From JAVBSN01 sp031547045 (lineage in GTDB: Bacteria; Bacillota; Clostridia; Lachnospirales; Lachnospiraceae), in the NCBI GenBank assembly GCA_031547045.1, contig JAVBSN010000005.1:1-7928 (forward strand): DNA of 7,928 bases, in the 5' to 3' direction. Positions 7,601-7,928 of this stretch are shown here, piece after piece. Numbering within the stretch: position 1 is the stretch's first letter; every line of letters begins with the position of its first letter. The position numbers and the translations under genes were made by a program. Below the pieces are notes generated by a model. That model had not been told where the DNA came from. It ran no database searches and saw nothing but the letters and a program-made list of their open reading frames with translations.

Positions 7601-7928
7601 TCACCTTCAATATATTCTGCTGGACACTTAGTAATTTCAAAACTTGGTCTTATCTCAGATTCATTAATAAGTGTTACCAAAGAATCTTCTGTTTGTTTAT
7701 TAAATACTTCTACATCCGCTGTAACAGTTTTTCCATATACATTAATATCACTATTTGTTACTCTAGTAGTATCTGTATAATTAAATCCAACTAATACATT
7801 GTTCTTGCTATCTTTATTAGTATTAATATATTCTAAGAATTTAAACATATTAGAATCTGGATCTATATTATTTGCTGCTAATTGAGCTAATTTACCTTTA
7901 TCTGCAACTTGACTATATGCTCCCCATA
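4606..7928 (-). CDS. Large DUF5057-type surface protein, 5' end missing
   Basis: The frame is open to the right edge, giving at least 1106 codons; residues here count from the internal Met at 7848. That Met is not a credible start: no ribosome binding site precedes it and 26 further sense codons lie upstream. Residues about 35-200 look like beta-rich Ig-type domains with an acidic DEDGNGLFSED loop (117-127) that may bind calcium. About 209-898 resembles DUF5057, a clostridial extracellular family of unknown function. It starts at VRILQVFG, continues through NMVVLGFSEDFGGRDL (469-484) and ILTTHDTT (502-509), and ends with TYPFYISKQLDISNTHAQ (790-807), MIVWYTL (818-824) and YYIYTKGNITYCGAGHS (856-872). 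These strands suggest a degenerate glutamine-amidotransferase-like fold, interrupted by a helical stretch (about 325-465) and a Cna-B-like segment (613-660). Residues 900-1080 form further beta-rich sequence. No LPXTG, membrane helix or SLH repeat ends it, so any anchor or signal peptide must lie outside the window. The family name is from memory of motifs; substrate or partner is unknown. Confidence 0.8.
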   Translation of the reverse strand, partial: WGAYSQVADKGKLAQLAANNIDPDSNMFKFLEYINTNKDSKNNVLVGFNYTDTTRVTNSDINVYGKTVTADVEVFNKQTEDSLVTLINESEIRPSFEITKCPAEYIEGDTNTYINYDSDVGTNFTFKIDNSTGANYVVELYVDEDGNGLFSEDTTPDSTTKLIEWKASTASTGGTGTLTYNLENPDFYGLKNWKLLVKKVNSVADINLSGPSNGIVVAYYTGNARYKRKDDVDKKEVRILQVFGALKGSPKWTDGHSLLLCTECQHTGTVNNINMFYHGYNGHGTPSDYLNAYGTLAEYKSKWANAAVDIGVHKHNFGIVKYDTMTDTDDWHSNFADILKEDYDFELDIMSVEEYEELVKTVSTQTEAQRLNNVDLADQAYSDYISAKMALEASGTEVALRKLMEDALTSNDNSINTIDFKHILESREYHEIFYCNPTGYNATSSLTGMPRLLEIVNAYNHYISYQDDVINAYNQYKEYSNKSFTSEEWLVKNYNMVVLGFSEDFGGRDLTDQACEDLLAYEAADGNILTTHDTTAKYAEAGSVNLTYHLADVFGMDRFHATVNSVGLTESDTSARTMNARVSPSATSSWSAYYDISTSNTDYEVTFKLKNDNNGNYDWNFDTVGTPVAGNVHSNLTEAIQISVHVYKSDGVTPIVGYTVSATINNTPYVGVTDASGTAIITIPQNVVTTTSTVSKYINYNYLDDSRTIHGVVYPKYFVSNIATSGSIGLWADTMRAGMGAGIIDSIGYNTSIARTDSKNIYSSSQYPNTRIYKYADYIYNAAESWDGGIKSTVGNIGNISGTSKASQVNHGIVTTYPFYISKQLDISNTHAQTLALDMEDEEMIVWYTLAGSGNTSPKDKGKSKTHSSLYAASPYDGMDSYYIYTKGNITYCGAGHSIITGASTDNNDERRLFINVIVNSVRNAKAKPKVTLYDPGALKPAPTKDGKIGLNDSGVYEIPVERKDEKPKFDYIVKVDNTATIEEVKIYYDLDYGTRDTITGKYNYSDKYVANNNHPLILEYKSADITNGEKKLLRESDYGPGITPMEYFDSYGGNYTYIVIMVRDSLGQVSYTRIKIYHVLELFDLTFEDADSFNAEVIIKQKYSI
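6503..6560. repeat. Pair of exact 16-bp direct repeats inside the surface-protein gene
   Basis: TGATTATATGCATTTA occurs at 6503-6518 and again at 6545-6560, exactly 42 bases (14 codons) apart and in the same frame. At protein level this gives two copies of an (V/I)NAYN(H/Q)YxxY unit at residues 430-439 and 444-453. It looks like a short internal duplication in the helical segment of the protein. Confidence 0.7.

Overview
The window is AT-rich DNA (about 30% G+C by eye) with heavy use of ATA, TTA and AGA codons, purine-rich Shine-Dalgarno sites and all six genes on the minus strand. This, together with the gene content, suggests an anaerobic low-GC Firmicute, most likely a gut clostridium of the Lachnospiraceae type. 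The taxon is an inference from style and gene families, not a match to a known genome.

Read in the direction of transcription (right to left), the window opens with the 3' portion of a very large gene (4606 to the right edge). Its product looks like a secreted surface protein of the DUF5057 type, and its true start lies outside the window. A clean intrinsic terminator (4571-4599) closes it. An AT-rich spacer of about 125 bases follows, with a possible promoter and a 21-bp inverted repeat.

The spacer leads into a tightly packed group of five genes: yqeG (HAD-type phosphatase), a fused shikimate dehydrogenase-shikimate kinase (aroE-aroK), aroQ (type II 3-dehydroquinase), an M24B Xaa-Pro aminopeptidase (pepP) and an FkbM-family methyltransferase. 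Gaps are 53, 25, 4 and 18 bases, so co-transcription is likely. AroQ and the two halves of the fusion carry out three consecutive steps of the shikimate pathway: 3-dehydroquinate to 3-dehydroshikimate to shikimate to shikimate-3-phosphate. The order resembles two Bacillus subtilis neighbourhoods brought together: yqeG near the shikimate dehydrogenase gene, and aroQ (yqhS) beside the peptidase gene yqhT and efp.

The points most worth a second look are the in-frame AroE-AroK fusion, the FkbM methyltransferase directly after pepP where efp often sits, and the architecture of the large surface protein: a split DUF5057-type domain, a CxxC motif flanked by histidines and an internal Ig/Cna-B-like segment. 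I found no RNA gene, CRISPR array, insertion sequence or phage gene. I do not see a clearly new biological system; the surface protein is the least understood item.
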